DNA of 64,000 nt from JBEKTW01 sp963727845 (GTDB taxonomy: Bacteria > Bacteroidota > Ignavibacteria > UBA10030 > SZUA-254). Positions 8,322-17,850 of this stretch are shown here, piece by piece. Position 1 is the stretch's first letter; each line of letters starts with the position of its first letter. A model generated the notes under the pieces. The model saw nothing but the letters and a program-made list of their open reading frames with translations. It was not told the DNA's origin and did not search any database. Location: assembly GCA_963727845.1 (NCBI GenBank), contig CAVSHI010000006.1, positions 186,001 through 250,000 on the forward strand, read 5' to 3'. Position numbers and translations under genes: made by a program.

Positions 8322-9296
8322 TCAGGCTGAGCCACTATCAAGACCCGAATTTTCGAGCAGTTGATTGACGAGGTCGTAGGGAGACACTTTCAGCGACACG
8401 ACGCTATCCATATTCGAAGCAAGAAATCTCTCACGCTCCTCATTCCAGAACACCGTCCGGAGACGCTCTCCGACCAACTCATGGATGCGCTCCACCACCC
8501 GTTGCCTGCGTTTGGCCGTCAGGAGATCGTTCGCGGTGAGGAATTCCCGATGTCGCGCGATCAAGTCTGCGACCCGGTCGACCCCTTTTCCTTCCTGGGC
8601 GATGGTCTGGATGACGTTGGGGGTCCATCCGGGGGATTGTGGCCTGAAATTCAATACCATTCTGATTGACATGACTGCCTGCTCTGCCCCGGCCCGATCC
8701 GCTTTGTTCACGACAAAAAAGTCGGCGATTTCCATCAATCCTGCTTTCATTGCCTGTATGGAATCGCCCGATTCGGGAACGAGCACCACGACGGTTGTAT
8801 CCGCAGCGCGAACGATATCGAGCTCGGATTGACCGACGCCGACTGTTTCCATGAGAATGATGTCGCAACCCGAAGCGTCCAGTACGTCGGCAGCCTCTTT
8901 TGCCTTTCTGCTCAATCCGCCGAGGCTTCCGCGTGAAGCCATGCTGCGGATGAATGCTCCCTCGTCGAGCTCAACATCCGTCATCCGTACACGGTCGCCG
9001 AGAAGCGCTCCTCCCGTGAAGGGACTCGTGGGGTCGACGGCGAGTATTCCCAAACGGAGCGATTGGGTGCGATACAGCTTGGCAAGTTTGTTTGTTAATG
9101 TGCTCTTGCCCGCTCCGGGAGGTCCTGTAATCCCGATGCGATATGCTTTTCCCGTAAAGGGGTAGATTCTCTTGAGGAGGTCGGTTGCATCTGCATGTTC
9201 GTTCTCGACGATCGTAATTGCTCTTGCGATCGTGGTCCGATCGCCTTTAACCAGCCGGTCAATGAATTTCTGGTCGATGGACATCGAAGGAGTCAT
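8322..9296 (-). CDS. meaB: MeaB/ArgK-type GTPase, methylmalonyl-CoA mutase chaperone
   Basis: The 324-residue G3E-family GTPase has the P-loop GITGPPGAGKST, the second DPTSPFTGGALLGDR segment, METVGVGQSE (base of switch III/Walker B) and the NKAD guanine motif. The family protects and reloads adenosylcobalamin-dependent methylmalonyl-CoA mutase or related mutases. No mutase gene is in the window. The start at 9296 is fixed by an ATGA overlap with the upstream epimerase stop. It is the third gene of purD-epimerase-meaB. Presence implies B12-dependent acyl-CoA mutase chemistry elsewhere in the genome, consistent with the acyl-CoA genes next door. Confidence 0.9.
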   Translation of the reverse strand: MTPSMSIDQKFIDRLVKGDRTTIARAITIVENEHADATDLLKRIYPFTGKAYRIGITGPPGAGKSTLTNKLAKLYRTQSLRLGILAVDPTSPFTGGALLGDRVRMTDVELDEGAFIRSMASRGSLGGLSRKAKEAADVLDASGCDIILMETVGVGQSELDIVRAADTTVVVLVPESGDSIQAMKAGLMEIADFFVVNKADRAGAEQAVMSIRMVLNFRPQSPGWTPNVIQTIAQEGKGVDRVADLIARHREFLTANDLLTAKRRQRVVERIHELVGERLRTVFWNEERERFLASNMDSVVSLKVSPYDLVNQLLENSGLDSGSA

Positions 9297-10213
9297 CGAC
9301 GATTCTTGAAAAAATCCACGGTCTGCTTCAATCCGTCGTGCAGTACGACCTGGGGCGACCAGCCGCACGATTCGCGGATTTTTCCGGAAGTGAGGACGCT
9401 GCGGCGCTGCTCGCCTTTCTTGGCCGGGCCGTGCGTCTGTTTGCAGTGCGATCCAGTCAGAGTTTGTAGTGCTTGGAACAGCTCATTCACGTCCGTTTCA
9501 ATCGAGGTCCCGATGTTAAAGGTATCCGATGGCCGATGCTCGAGTGCGAGCACGTTCGCCCTGACGACATCCTTGACGAAAACGTAATCTCTCGTCTGTT
9601 TCCCGTCGCCGTTGATCACCGGTTGTTCGCCCTTCAGCATCCTTGTCGAAAAGATGGCGACGACTCCGGCTTCGCCATGGGGGTTCTGGCGCGGGCCGTA
9701 CACATTCGCGTACCGGAGAATGACGTAGTGCAGTCCGTGAACCTGCTGATAGTAGAAGAGATATTTTTCCATCGCGAGTTTGGTTATGCCGTACGGTGAC
9801 AAGGGACGTGCCGGGTGTTCTTCGTCGGCCGGAAAGGAATCCTGCTCACCATAGATTGCACCGCCCGTTGAGGCAAAAATGAATTTTCCCACGCCGGACG
9901 ACCTGCAATTCTCCAGCAGATTGAGCGATCCTAGGACGTTCACTGAAGCGTCGAAGATGGGGTCCTCGACCGATTTCCGCACGTCCATTTGTGCAGCATG
10001 ATGATTTACGATGTCGAAGCCTTCGGCGTGGAAAATATCCCTGATGTCCCCGTCCCGGATGTCGGCCTGAATGAATTTCGCACGCCGGTTCAGGTATTCC
10101 TTCTGGCCCGTCGATAGATTGTCAATGACGACGACGCTGTGCCCCGCATCGATGTACGCGTCGACAATGTGCGATCCGATAAACCCTGCGCCTCCAGTGA
10201 CGAGAATTTTCAT
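9293..10213 (-). CDS. NAD-dependent epimerase/dehydratase, UDP-glucose 4-epimerase-like
   Basis: This extended short-chain dehydrogenase of 306 residues has the Rossmann TGGAGFIGSH (residues 6-15), the acidic VVVIDNLSTG that binds the NAD adenosine ribose, and the catalytic YGITK (about 147-151) after a FASTGG strand. RYANVYGPRQNPHGEAGV and TRDYVFVKDVVRA are typical of UDP-glucose/UDP-glucuronate epimerases. The exact sugar cannot be told. Its ATG overlaps the purD stop and its stop overlaps meaB, both by 4 bases. A role in supplying surface-glycan sugars is inferred from family only. Confidence 0.87.
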   Translation of the reverse strand: MKILVTGGAGFIGSHIVDAYIDAGHSVVVIDNLSTGQKEYLNRRAKFIQADIRDGDIRDIFHAEGFDIVNHHAAQMDVRKSVEDPIFDASVNVLGSLNLLENCRSSGVGKFIFASTGGAIYGEQDSFPADEEHPARPLSPYGITKLAMEKYLFYYQQVHGLHYVILRYANVYGPRQNPHGEAGVVAIFSTRMLKGEQPVINGDGKQTRDYVFVKDVVRANVLALEHRPSDTFNIGTSIETDVNELFQALQTLTGSHCKQTHGPAKKGEQRRSVLTSGKIRESCGWSPQVVLHDGLKQTVDFFKNRR

Positions 10214-11523
10214 GCGACTCCTGTTTGTTGTAACTGCTTCAACCTCTGGACTCCTTTTTTGCCGATGTCGCTCCGGTAGTAGGCGCCGTCAAAAGTGATT
10301 TTCCCGACCGCCTGATACGCCTTCTCAATCGTTTCTTCGAGATTATTGCCCGGACCGATCGCCGTAACATTCAGGACCCGTCCGCCGGCGGTCACCATCC
10401 CTTTCTTTTCCCTCTTCGTCCCGGCGTGAAACACGACAACATCCGGGTTTGCCGCCGCCGCGTCGAGTCCGAATATCTTTTTCCCCGATTCATACGCGTC
10501 GGGGTACCCGCCGGAGGCGATCACGACGCACACGGCATTCTGTTGTTTCCAGAGAACCTTTGTCGTTGTAAGTTTGCCCGATGATATTTGCATCATGATC
10601 TCGACCAGGTCAGTCTCGAGCAACGGGAGGACAACCTGCGTTTCGGGATCCCCGAAGCGGCAATTGAACTCCAGTACTTTTGGGCCGTTCTCCGTCATCA
10701 TCATTCCTGCATACAGGCAGCCCTTGTAAGGGCGATTCTCTTTAGCCATTCCGCGCAGTGTCGGACGGATGACGGTCCGCCTGATCTTTTCTATCATTTC
10801 TTCGTTCGCGAGCGGGGCGGGAGCGTATGCGCCCATGCCGCCGGTATTCCTGCCCCGGTCGTCATCGAAAATGCGTTTATGGTCCTGCGCCGGGGCGAGC
10901 ATGATGGATTCTTTTCCGTCGGTCAATGCGAGAAAGGAAGCCTCCTCGCCGGTCAGGTACTCTTCAACAACGACCTTCGAGCCCGCCTCGCCGAAGACTT
11001 TCTGACTCATCATCGCGTCGAGCGCCTGGAGAGCCTGTTCTTTTGTCTCACAGATTGAAACGCCCTTGCCGGCCGCGGGGCCGTCGGCCTTGACGACGAC
11101 CGGATAAGCGACGTTGAGGAGATACTGTTTCGCCTGAGCATACTCCGACTGGTCGAAGGCCGAATAATCCGCTGTCGGGATTTTGTATTTCTTCAAGAAC
11201 TGTTTTGCGAACAGTTTGCTTCCCTCTAGTACCGCCGCCGATTTTCGCGGTCCGAAAATCCGTAAGCCGCGCGCTTCGAATGCATCCACGATTCCATCAA
11301 TCAGCGGTTGCTCGGGTCCGACCACTGTCAGGTCGATCGCTGCGGCTTGCGCGAACTTCGCCAATCCCTCGATGTCAGTTGTTTTCAGCGGGACGAGTTC
11401 CGAGATCTCACCTATGCCGCCGTTGCCCGGTGCGCAAAAGATTCTTGATGTATGAGGGCTTTGCCGGAGTTTCCACACAAGCGCGTGTTCCCGTCCGCCG
11501 GATCCGATGACCAGAATGTTCAT
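10210..11523 (-). CDS. purD: Phosphoribosylamine-glycine ligase
   Basis: PurD joins glycine to phosphoribosylamine in step two of purine synthesis, an ATP-grasp reaction. The 437-residue length is typical. Visible are the N-terminal MNILVIGSGGREHAL, FCAPGNGGI, VVGPEQPLIDGI, the ATP-grasp VVKADGPAAGKGV, and the metal-site segment LEFNCRFGDPETQ, followed by the C-terminal VIASGGYP. It is first in an operon with the epimerase and meaB. guaB, another purine gene, lies about 3 kb away on the same strand but in a separate unit. Confidence 0.95.
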   Translation of the reverse strand: MNILVIGSGGREHALVWKLRQSPHTSRIFCAPGNGGIGEISELVPLKTTDIEGLAKFAQAAAIDLTVVGPEQPLIDGIVDAFEARGLRIFGPRKSAAVLEGSKLFAKQFLKKYKIPTADYSAFDQSEYAQAKQYLLNVAYPVVVKADGPAAGKGVSICETKEQALQALDAMMSQKVFGEAGSKVVVEEYLTGEEASFLALTDGKESIMLAPAQDHKRIFDDDRGRNTGGMGAYAPAPLANEEMIEKIRRTVIRPTLRGMAKENRPYKGCLYAGMMMTENGPKVLEFNCRFGDPETQVVLPLLETDLVEIMMQISSGKLTTTKVLWKQQNAVCVVIASGGYPDAYESGKKIFGLDAAAANPDVVVFHAGTKREKKGMVTAGGRVLNVTAIGPGNNLEETIEKAYQAVGKITFDGAYYRSDIGKKGVQRLKQLQQTGVA

Positions 11524-11670
11524 ATACCTTGTGTGGTAACAACGAAATGCTTTTGTGAACCTGTGATCCCCATTTTACTGAACAAAAACATTGAGTGAGG
11601 CTTTATTTAACCGCAATAGTTCCAACGTCATTCTTACGACTGTTATGCGCCGTTATAGCTTCTCGGTGAC

Positions 11671-12402
11671 TCATTTAATGAACTTGAGGGTCGAGACAAT
11701 CTTGAAAAATAGTGCTTCTGAAATATTGTAAGCGGGATCACCGTTATCCGATGGGCCTTCGTAACACTTGGCGACCAACGAGCATGAGCTGGATCGTTTG
11801 TTCAGGAGGAATACCTGTTGGAACGAGCCAAGGCCAGCGTAGGATTCATCCTTGTATGAACGAGTGTCTCCTGAACCTCTGAGCCCCGTCCATTGATAGC
11901 CGTCGAGGACTGACGCTTCATACATTGGAGATTCCCCGCGCGCCAACCAGCGAGAAGAATCCCTTTCATCCTGCAAAAAGGATTCTCCATTCGCAATCTC
12001 GACGAATGATGCGGAGCTGAGATAGAGTGAAATAATTTCAGTTGGATAATGATTGTCTTCCGATGTGTCGGCGTCGAGAGTGAGGGATTTCGAATTACAC
12101 AACTTGTTATCGCTTCCTTCCGGTGGTCTCGTCCTTAGTTTCAACTCAGGAGGATAGCGAAATTCGATACCCAAACCGGTATCAATCTCTACGGACCAAG
12201 ACTCTATGTCATCGGTCACAGACCCTCCTCCGTATTGTAGATAAGGTGAATTGTCCTCATAGTATTTGAACTGAAAACCAAGGATGGTGTCTTGAAAGAT
12301 TTCGGACGTATTGTCCACCTCTCCATTAGACTGAGCTTTCAAGGTACACACCGCGCAAGCAGCGAGTGCCCATACTAGCAATATCATCCTATGCTTACTC
12401 AT
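11671..12402 (-). CDS. Secreted hypothetical protein, 243 aa
   Basis: The chosen ATG at 12402 follows GAAGGGA at good spacing and begins MSKHRMILLVWALAACAVC, a signal peptide probably cut after LKAQS. A start nine codons upstream is possible. The mature part is acidic with an LGFQFKYYEDNSPYLQYG opening and a final KIVSTLKFIK, a layout seen in small secreted proteins that end in a PsbP-like or DUF1795-like strand, but I cannot assign a family. It follows the glycosyltransferase gene by 45 bases. Confidence 0.6.
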   Translation of the reverse strand: MSKHRMILLVWALAACAVCTLKAQSNGEVDNTSEIFQDTILGFQFKYYEDNSPYLQYGGGSVTDDIESWSVEIDTGLGIEFRYPPELKLRTRPPEGSDNKLCNSKSLTLDADTSEDNHYPTEIISLYLSSASFVEIANGESFLQDERDSSRWLARGESPMYEASVLDGYQWTGLRGSGDTRSYKDESYAGLGSFQQVFLLNKRSSSCSLVAKCYEGPSDNGDPAYNISEALFFKIVSTLKFIK

Positions 12403-12447
12403 TCGATTTCCCTTCACTCTCAGAGCCATAATGGCACATACCGGATC

Positions 12448-13740
12448 TCAATCCACAAGGAATCGGAGGATCTTAGCCAGCTCGCCGGTCAATTTCACAC
12501 GGTCGTATTTTTGAACGACATCTTCCCTGGGTTTGGGGAGCCGGTTCTGTTCGAACAATCTGTACATGTTAACGATTCCGGAAGCGATGCCCGCGACATC
12601 CGTCGGATCGGTGATCGTCGATGCATCCGTTTCGCGGAGCGTATCGCGAATGAAGCCGTCCGGAACGCACGCCAGCACCGGTTTCCTCGCCCCGATGTAT
12701 TCGTACACCTTACCCGGTGACTGGCTATCGTTGTCGAGAATCACCCATAACACATCGGACGATACAAGATACTGAACACAATGTCTGTGATCAAGATAGC
12801 CGGTGGTCGTGACGTTGCCTTCCAACCCCATGGATCTGATCATTTTCAGGAACTTGTCGTGAAAATGTCCAACGAAGCACGCTTCGATACGACCCTTGAT
12901 CTCCGGGTAGTCGGTGAAAACCTTCTTCAAGGCCTCGAGGAAATACCTGGGGGAGCGGTCTCCGTAAAAAACTCCCGCGTGGGTGATGCGCATTTTGTGT
13001 GTCCGGGCGACCGCCGGAGAGTTTACTTCGGAAAAATCCTGCGGGTCGTAGCCCTGGGGGAGGATGATCACATCATCGTACGACAGAAACTTAAAGCGGC
13101 GGAGCAGCAGCTCCTTGACCCGCCGGTTTGTCGTGATGATTTTTGACGAGGCATGGAGCACTTTCTTTTCCAACTTGTAGTTCCACAGTCTATGGAGCGG
13201 CGTGGGATAGTACTTGAACGGATTTTCATGCCATGCGTCGCGATAATCGAGCACGAGCGGTTTACCGAGTCTTTGCTTCAGCTCGGCGCCGATAAGGAAG
13301 TCCGTGTAGGGGGGAGCCGTGGCGAAAATTGCATCGATCGGTTTTTCCTGGGACATCCTGACCACGGCCTCCACGGCCTTTCGCTTCCATCCGATCTTAT
13401 TGTCCGGGATAAATAATGTGTCACTCAGAAAAGCAAGGAGCTTGCGCCATGGCTCGGACGGCATTTTCACTACTCCTTTTTTCCTGAAGAGTCGATTAGG
13501 GTCGAGCGAGCCGACGCGGACAAGATCGATGTGCAGATGGTGGAGCTCATCCAGGAGCGTGTAGTCCTGTGCATAGTATCCCGTCGGCGTCACAGTGAGA
13601 ACGATCGGTTGCCAGCCGAATTGTGGAAGATACTTGACGAACTTCAGCGTTCGCTGGACACCGCTGAGTCCCAGCGGGGGGAAGTAATAGGCGATGACGA
13701 GAACCGTTCGAGTGTACGAGCCCGGGGCGCTCATTCGCAC
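12448..13740 (-). CDS. Glycosyltransferase, GT4-like (GT-B fold)
   Basis: This 430-residue protein begins with a hydrophobic strand and the loop YYFPPLGLSGVQRTLKF, the donor-side glycine loop of GT-B enzymes. Its second half has GVFYGDRSPRYFLEAL, the YLDHRHCVQYLVSSDVLWVI segment and SPGKVYEYIGARKPVLACV with the conserved glutamate. It should transfer a nucleotide-activated sugar to a cell-surface glycan or small acceptor. The start is GTG at 13740, with an ATG two codons on as alternative. It follows the aminopeptidase gene by 3 bases; the donor and acceptor cannot be inferred. Confidence 0.82.
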   Translation of the reverse strand: MRMSAPGSYTRTVLVIAYYFPPLGLSGVQRTLKFVKYLPQFGWQPIVLTVTPTGYYAQDYTLLDELHHLHIDLVRVGSLDPNRLFRKKGVVKMPSEPWRKLLAFLSDTLFIPDNKIGWKRKAVEAVVRMSQEKPIDAIFATAPPYTDFLIGAELKQRLGKPLVLDYRDAWHENPFKYYPTPLHRLWNYKLEKKVLHASSKIITTNRRVKELLLRRFKFLSYDDVIILPQGYDPQDFSEVNSPAVARTHKMRITHAGVFYGDRSPRYFLEALKKVFTDYPEIKGRIEACFVGHFHDKFLKMIRSMGLEGNVTTTGYLDHRHCVQYLVSSDVLWVILDNDSQSPGKVYEYIGARKPVLACVPDGFIRDTLRETDASTITDPTDVAGIASGIVNMYRLFEQNRLPKPREDVVQKYDRVKLTGELAKILRFLVD

Positions 13741-13743
13741 AGT

Positions 13744-14832
13744 CTACAGAATAATGAGATTTTTTGGAGATTGGTTGAGGATTTCACACTGGCCGCCGGT
13801 GATGACGATGTCGTCTTCAATCCGGACACCTCCGAGTTTCGGGACATAAATTCCTGGTTCTATTGTCACGACATTGCCTTCGGCCAGCACCGCCTTGCTT
13901 TGCACGGAGATTCTCGGCGCCTCATGAATCTGCAAGCCCAGGCCGTGTCCGAGCGAATGGCGGAAATGCTTGTCATATCCCTCCGCACCGATATATTTGC
14001 GCGCGACGGCATCCAGCTCGCTGGATTTCATCCCGCTTCGTGCAGCATCGATTGCCCGCATTTGGGCTGTGAGGACAACGTCGTAGATCTTCCTTCTTTC
14101 GGGTGAAGGTCTTCCGATCGCGATTGTGCGCGTCATATCGCTGTGGTAGCCCTGAACGATGCACCCAAAATCGAGCGTGACGAGCTCGCCCCGTCGCACT
14201 TTTTTCGCTGTCGGCCTGCCGTGCGGTAATGCACCCCGTTCGCCGCTTACCACAATCGGCTCAAACGCATCCCCGTCAGCGCCGTGCCTTCGTTGCCGGT
14301 AGGAGATTTCCGCCGCGATGTCGAGCTCGGAAACGTCCGGCATGATGCGTTCGATGATTTCAAGAAAAACCTTATCGGTGATAGAGACGGCCTTTTTGAT
14401 TTTTTCGATCTCGCCCGCATCCTTGATGCTTGCAATCTGTTCAACCACATCCACTTTTGGAACAAATCGAACGGCAGGGAAAAGTTTCTTCAGCTGCTTG
14501 TACTGGGATAGAATGAGCGCATTCCCATCGACCGCGACCCGCCAGCCCGGCCGGAGCAACTTCTGTTTCCGGAGTTCCTCGAATGAACTTTCCGGCGCAA
14601 TGAAAGTTTGCCAACCTTTCACCTCGCTACGTATCTGCTGCGCGTACCGCCCGTCAGTGATGAAGCACGCGGATTTTCGGGCGATGAGCCCGACTCCGCT
14701 GGATCCTGAGAAGCCACTAAGGTAGCGGAGGTGCGGCATGAAAGTCACAAGGAACGCATCGACGCCGAGCCCGTCAAACAGCCTTCGGAGTTTGTTGAGA
14801 CGACTGCTGTGTGAGCTACCGGCAGGGATCAT
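13744..14832 (-). CDS. M24-family Xaa-Pro aminopeptidase/dipeptidase
   Basis: A two-metal pita-bread peptidase that removes an N-terminal residue before proline. The 362-residue product has a creatinase-like N-domain (YLSGFSGSSG) and a catalytic C-domain with all five ligands in context: DFGC and HSDMTR (two Asp), HSLGHGLGLQIHEAP (His), TIEPGIYVP and RIEDDIVI (two Glu). Start 14832 is set by an ATGA overlap with the guaB stop; the open frame continues upstream inside guaB but does not look coding there. Confidence 0.9.
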   Translation of the reverse strand: MIPAGSSHSSRLNKLRRLFDGLGVDAFLVTFMPHLRYLSGFSGSSGVGLIARKSACFITDGRYAQQIRSEVKGWQTFIAPESSFEELRKQKLLRPGWRVAVDGNALILSQYKQLKKLFPAVRFVPKVDVVEQIASIKDAGEIEKIKKAVSITDKVFLEIIERIMPDVSELDIAAEISYRQRRHGADGDAFEPIVVSGERGALPHGRPTAKKVRRGELVTLDFGCIVQGYHSDMTRTIAIGRPSPERRKIYDVVLTAQMRAIDAARSGMKSSELDAVARKYIGAEGYDKHFRHSLGHGLGLQIHEAPRISVQSKAVLAEGNVVTIEPGIYVPKLGGVRIEDDIVITGGQCEILNQSPKNLIIL

Positions 14833-16295
14833 ATGCGGTAATTGGGGGCTTCTTTTGTCACCCGGATGTCGTGCGGGTGACTTTCCCTGAGTCCTGCCTC
14901 CGACATCTTCATGAACTGTGGTTTGATTTTCATTTCCTTGATGCTGGGACAGCCGCAATACCCCATCGCGGCGCGTAATCCGCCGGCCATCTGATAGACA
15001 ATATCGGCAAGGGAACCTTTGTAGGGCACGAGGCCTTCAATGCCTTCGGGAACGAGCTTCGGAAGTCCTTCCTCAACGTCCTGGAAATACCGGTCGCTGC
15101 TTCCTTTCTTCATCGCCTCAAGTGATCCCATCCCGCGATATACTTTGTAGCTCCGGCCTTCCAGCAGCACTTTCTCGCCGGGACTTTCTTCGACGCCGGC
15201 GAAGAGACTGCCGATCATCACTGAATCCGCGCCCGCGGCGATGGCCTTTGCGATATCGCCGGTCTGTTTAATACCGCCGTCCGCAATGAGAGGGATCTTC
15301 GAGCGCATTGCCACCTTCGAGCACTCATAGATTGCGCTTACCTGCGGCACCCCGACGCCGGCGATAATGCGGGTCGTGCAGATGGAACCGGGGCCGATTC
15401 CCACCTTCACGGCATCGATACCGGTGCGGATAAGGTCTCTCGTGGCTTCGGCGGTTCCGACATTTCCCGCGATGATTTCGCATGCGCTGTGGGTTTTCTT
15501 GATCCGCTGTACCATTTCGATGACGCCGCGCGAATGGCCGTGCGCTGTGTCGACAATGATAACGTCGACGCCTTCACGCACAAGAGCTTCGGCCCGCTCA
15601 AGCGTATCTTCCGTGACTCCCACCGCCGCGCCGACACGCAGTCGCCCTTGCGGATCCTTGGAGGCGTTCGGGAATTTCTTCTTCTTCTGTATGTCTTTGA
15701 AGGTAATCAACCCGCGGAGCTTTCCGCTCTTGTCCACGACGGGAAGTTTTTCGATCTTGTGTTTCTGGAGAATCCGTTCCGCCTGGTCGAGCGTCGTTCC
15801 GAGAGGAGCAGTGACGAGGTTGGCAGTCGTCATAATTTCCGAGACTTCGAGCTCGCGGTTTGGTTCAAAGCGAAGGTCCCGGTTGGTGACGATGCCGACA
15901 AGTTTTCCATCCTCACTTACGATCGGGATGCCGGATATCTGAAAACGACCCATGAGGTGGAGAGCTTCGCCGACTGTCTGATGCGCGTGCATTGTCACAG
16001 GGTCGACGATCATTCCGCTCTCGGATCGCTTGACCTGGTCCACCTGCGCCGCCTGTTGCTCGATGGTCATGTTCTTATGCAGAATCCCGATGCCGCCTTC
16101 ACGGGCGAGCGCAATCGCAAGGTTGGCCTCGGTCACGGTATCCATTGCGGCGGAAACGAGGGGAATGTTGAGCTTGATATTGCGCGAGAGCCTCGTGGAA
16201 ATATCAACGTCACGCGGTAGCACGCTTGACTTTCTCGGAATGAGGAGGACATCGTCGAATGTAAGGCCTTCACCGATAAATTTTTTTGTTGGCAT
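14829..16295 (-). CDS. guaB: Inosine-5'-monophosphate dehydrogenase
   Basis: GuaB oxidises IMP to XMP with NAD, the first committed step to GMP. The 488-residue protein has the N-terminal LTFDDVLLIPRKSSVLP, a pair of CBS domains at about 95-210, the NAD-site DTAHGHSRGV, the active-site loop GIGPGSICTTR with its catalytic cysteine, then ADGGIKQTGDIAKAIAAGA and the flap with YRGMGS. Everything needed for activity is present. It heads a run with the aminopeptidase and the glycosyltransferase. Confidence 0.96.
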   Translation of the reverse strand: MPTKKFIGEGLTFDDVLLIPRKSSVLPRDVDISTRLSRNIKLNIPLVSAAMDTVTEANLAIALAREGGIGILHKNMTIEQQAAQVDQVKRSESGMIVDPVTMHAHQTVGEALHLMGRFQISGIPIVSEDGKLVGIVTNRDLRFEPNRELEVSEIMTTANLVTAPLGTTLDQAERILQKHKIEKLPVVDKSGKLRGLITFKDIQKKKKFPNASKDPQGRLRVGAAVGVTEDTLERAEALVREGVDVIIVDTAHGHSRGVIEMVQRIKKTHSACEIIAGNVGTAEATRDLIRTGIDAVKVGIGPGSICTTRIIAGVGVPQVSAIYECSKVAMRSKIPLIADGGIKQTGDIAKAIAAGADSVMIGSLFAGVEESPGEKVLLEGRSYKVYRGMGSLEAMKKGSSDRYFQDVEEGLPKLVPEGIEGLVPYKGSLADIVYQMAGGLRAAMGYCGCPSIKEMKIKPQFMKMSEAGLRESHPHDIRVTKEAPNYRI

Positions 16296-16321
16296 GTGGG
16301 CTTGTCGTGTTATTTTTGTGT

Positions 16322-17491
16322 TTATTCAAACGCGGGGATTCCCGTGATGTCTTCTCCGACGATCAGGGTGTGCATCTCATGCGTGCCTTCATACGTTTTC
16401 ACGGACTCAAGGTTTGCCATGTGGCGCATGACGGGGTACTCGTCGAGGATGCCGTTGGCGCCAAGAATCTCCCTTGCCATGCGCGCGATCTCCAGCGCGT
16501 GATGGACGTTGTTTCGCTTCGCCAGGGACACTTGCTGGTACTTCAATTTTCCCAGATCCTTCAATTTGCCCAGCTGGAGGCACAGGAGCTGGGCTTTGGT
16601 GATCTCTGTGACCATGTACACGAGCTTCTCCTGCGTGATCTGGAAAGATGCGATCGGTTTTCCGAACTGGATCCGCGATTTGGCGTAGTTCAGCGCGGCG
16701 TCATAGCAGGCCATTGCCGCGCCGATGGCGCCCCAGGCAATCCCGTAACGGGCTTGATTCAGACACATCAGCGGGGCATTCAATCCTTCTGCCTTGGGAA
16801 GAAGGTTTTCCCTGGGGATTGCACAATCCTGAAAAATGAGCTCGGAAGTCACCGAAGCGCGGAGGGAGAGCTTGCCGGTCATCTCGGGCGCGGAAAATCC
16901 CGGAGTTCCTTTCTGAACCAGAAATCCACGGATGATACCTTTCAGCTTTGCCCAGACGACGGCCACGTCTGCGATTGTTCCGTTCGTGATCCACATCTTG
17001 GCGCCGTTGAGAATATAGTGTCCGTCCTTTTCTTCGGCGCGCGTTATCATCCCTCCCGGATTCGAACCATAATCCGGTTCAGTAAGTCCGAAGCATCCGA
17101 TTTTTTCTCCCTTTGCGAGTTTCGGGAGCCAGTGATCCTTTTGTTGTTCCGAGCCGAACGTATAAATCGGATACATAACGAGCGCACTTTGCACGGAGGC
17201 GAAACTTCGTATCCCGCTATCGCCTCGCTCCAGTTCCTGCAGCACAAGTCCGTAGGCGACGTTGTTCATCTCCGCGCAGCCGTACCGCGCGGGGAGCGTC
17301 GACCCAAACATCCCGAGCTCCGCCATTTTGGGCACGAGGTCGGCAGGGAAAGTGCCCACGCGATTATGTTTTTCGATGACCGGAAGAACATTGTCGTCAA
17401 CGAACTCGCGCACAGTGTTGCGTACCAAAATCTCCTCTTCACTCAGAGAGCCATCGAGGTAATAGTAATCAACACCTTGAAACTTCAGCAT
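16322..17491 (-). CDS. Acyl-CoA dehydrogenase, glutaryl-CoA dehydrogenase type
   Basis: A 389-residue flavoenzyme with GLTEPDYGSNPGGM and NGAKMWITNGTIADVAVVWA, the substrate/FAD site signature of glutaryl-CoA dehydrogenases, plus RYGIAWGAIGAAMACYD, REILGANGILDEYPVMRH and the final TYEGTHEMHTLIVG with the catalytic glutamate. It probably oxidises and decarboxylates glutaryl-CoA to crotonyl-CoA in lysine/tryptophan or aromatic breakdown. It differs from the other dehydrogenase at 6993-8138 and lies 26 bases before guaB. A family of non-decarboxylating relatives cannot be excluded. Confidence 0.85.
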   Translation of the reverse strand: MLKFQGVDYYYLDGSLSEEEILVRNTVREFVDDNVLPVIEKHNRVGTFPADLVPKMAELGMFGSTLPARYGCAEMNNVAYGLVLQELERGDSGIRSFASVQSALVMYPIYTFGSEQQKDHWLPKLAKGEKIGCFGLTEPDYGSNPGGMITRAEEKDGHYILNGAKMWITNGTIADVAVVWAKLKGIIRGFLVQKGTPGFSAPEMTGKLSLRASVTSELIFQDCAIPRENLLPKAEGLNAPLMCLNQARYGIAWGAIGAAMACYDAALNYAKSRIQFGKPIASFQITQEKLVYMVTEITKAQLLCLQLGKLKDLGKLKYQQVSLAKRNNVHHALEIARMAREILGANGILDEYPVMRHMANLESVKTYEGTHEMHTLIVGEDITGIPAFE

Positions 17492-17511
17492 AGGGAAGGC
17501 ATTTGTTTAAC

Positions 17512-17552
17512 GTAAATAAGAGAAACGCCCTGTGACCGAACCTGCAGGGCGT
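17512..17552 (-). terminator. Rho-independent terminator
   Basis: Read on the minus strand, ACGCCCTG and CAGGGCGT (17552-17545 and 17532-17525) form an 8-bp stem with a 12-base loop, followed by TTTCTCTTATTT. It lies downstream of the regulator at 17922. Confidence 0.65.
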
Positions 17553-17639
17553 GAACCAAAGAATTTCGTAAGAAAATTAAGAAAATATTGATGGAAAAGC
17601 AAGCTCCTGGGCAGGTGCATTAATCTCAAAATCCAATGT

Positions 17640-17850
17640 CATGCCAAACCCCACCTTCCGTCCTTCCCTTTGGCTGTGCGAGAAAGGCCCAACGTCATGC
17701 TGACACCTTTCTGGTCAGCATCTAAACCTAGGCAGCCAACGCATAGATCCCGACCAGAAGTGAGTGCCTCTGGCGCCATCCCGCTCCGCGGGACATGTCG
17801 GGATGACGCTTCGCGTCGGATCCTGACCAAGAGCAAGTCAGGATGACGGA
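17640..17850. repeat. Cluster of REP-like palindromes
   Basis: ATGCTGAC (17697-17704) pairs with GTCAGCAT (17714-17721). TCCTGAC (17821-17827) pairs with GTCAGGA (17837-17843). The words GTCGGGATGACG and GTCAGGATGACG recur around them. This resembles repetitive extragenic palindromes; no coding sequence is seen. Confidence 0.5.

Noticed and set aside
16286..17515. 409-codon plus-strand frame
   Set aside because: Antisense shadow of the glutaryl-CoA dehydrogenase gene, which has complete family motifs.
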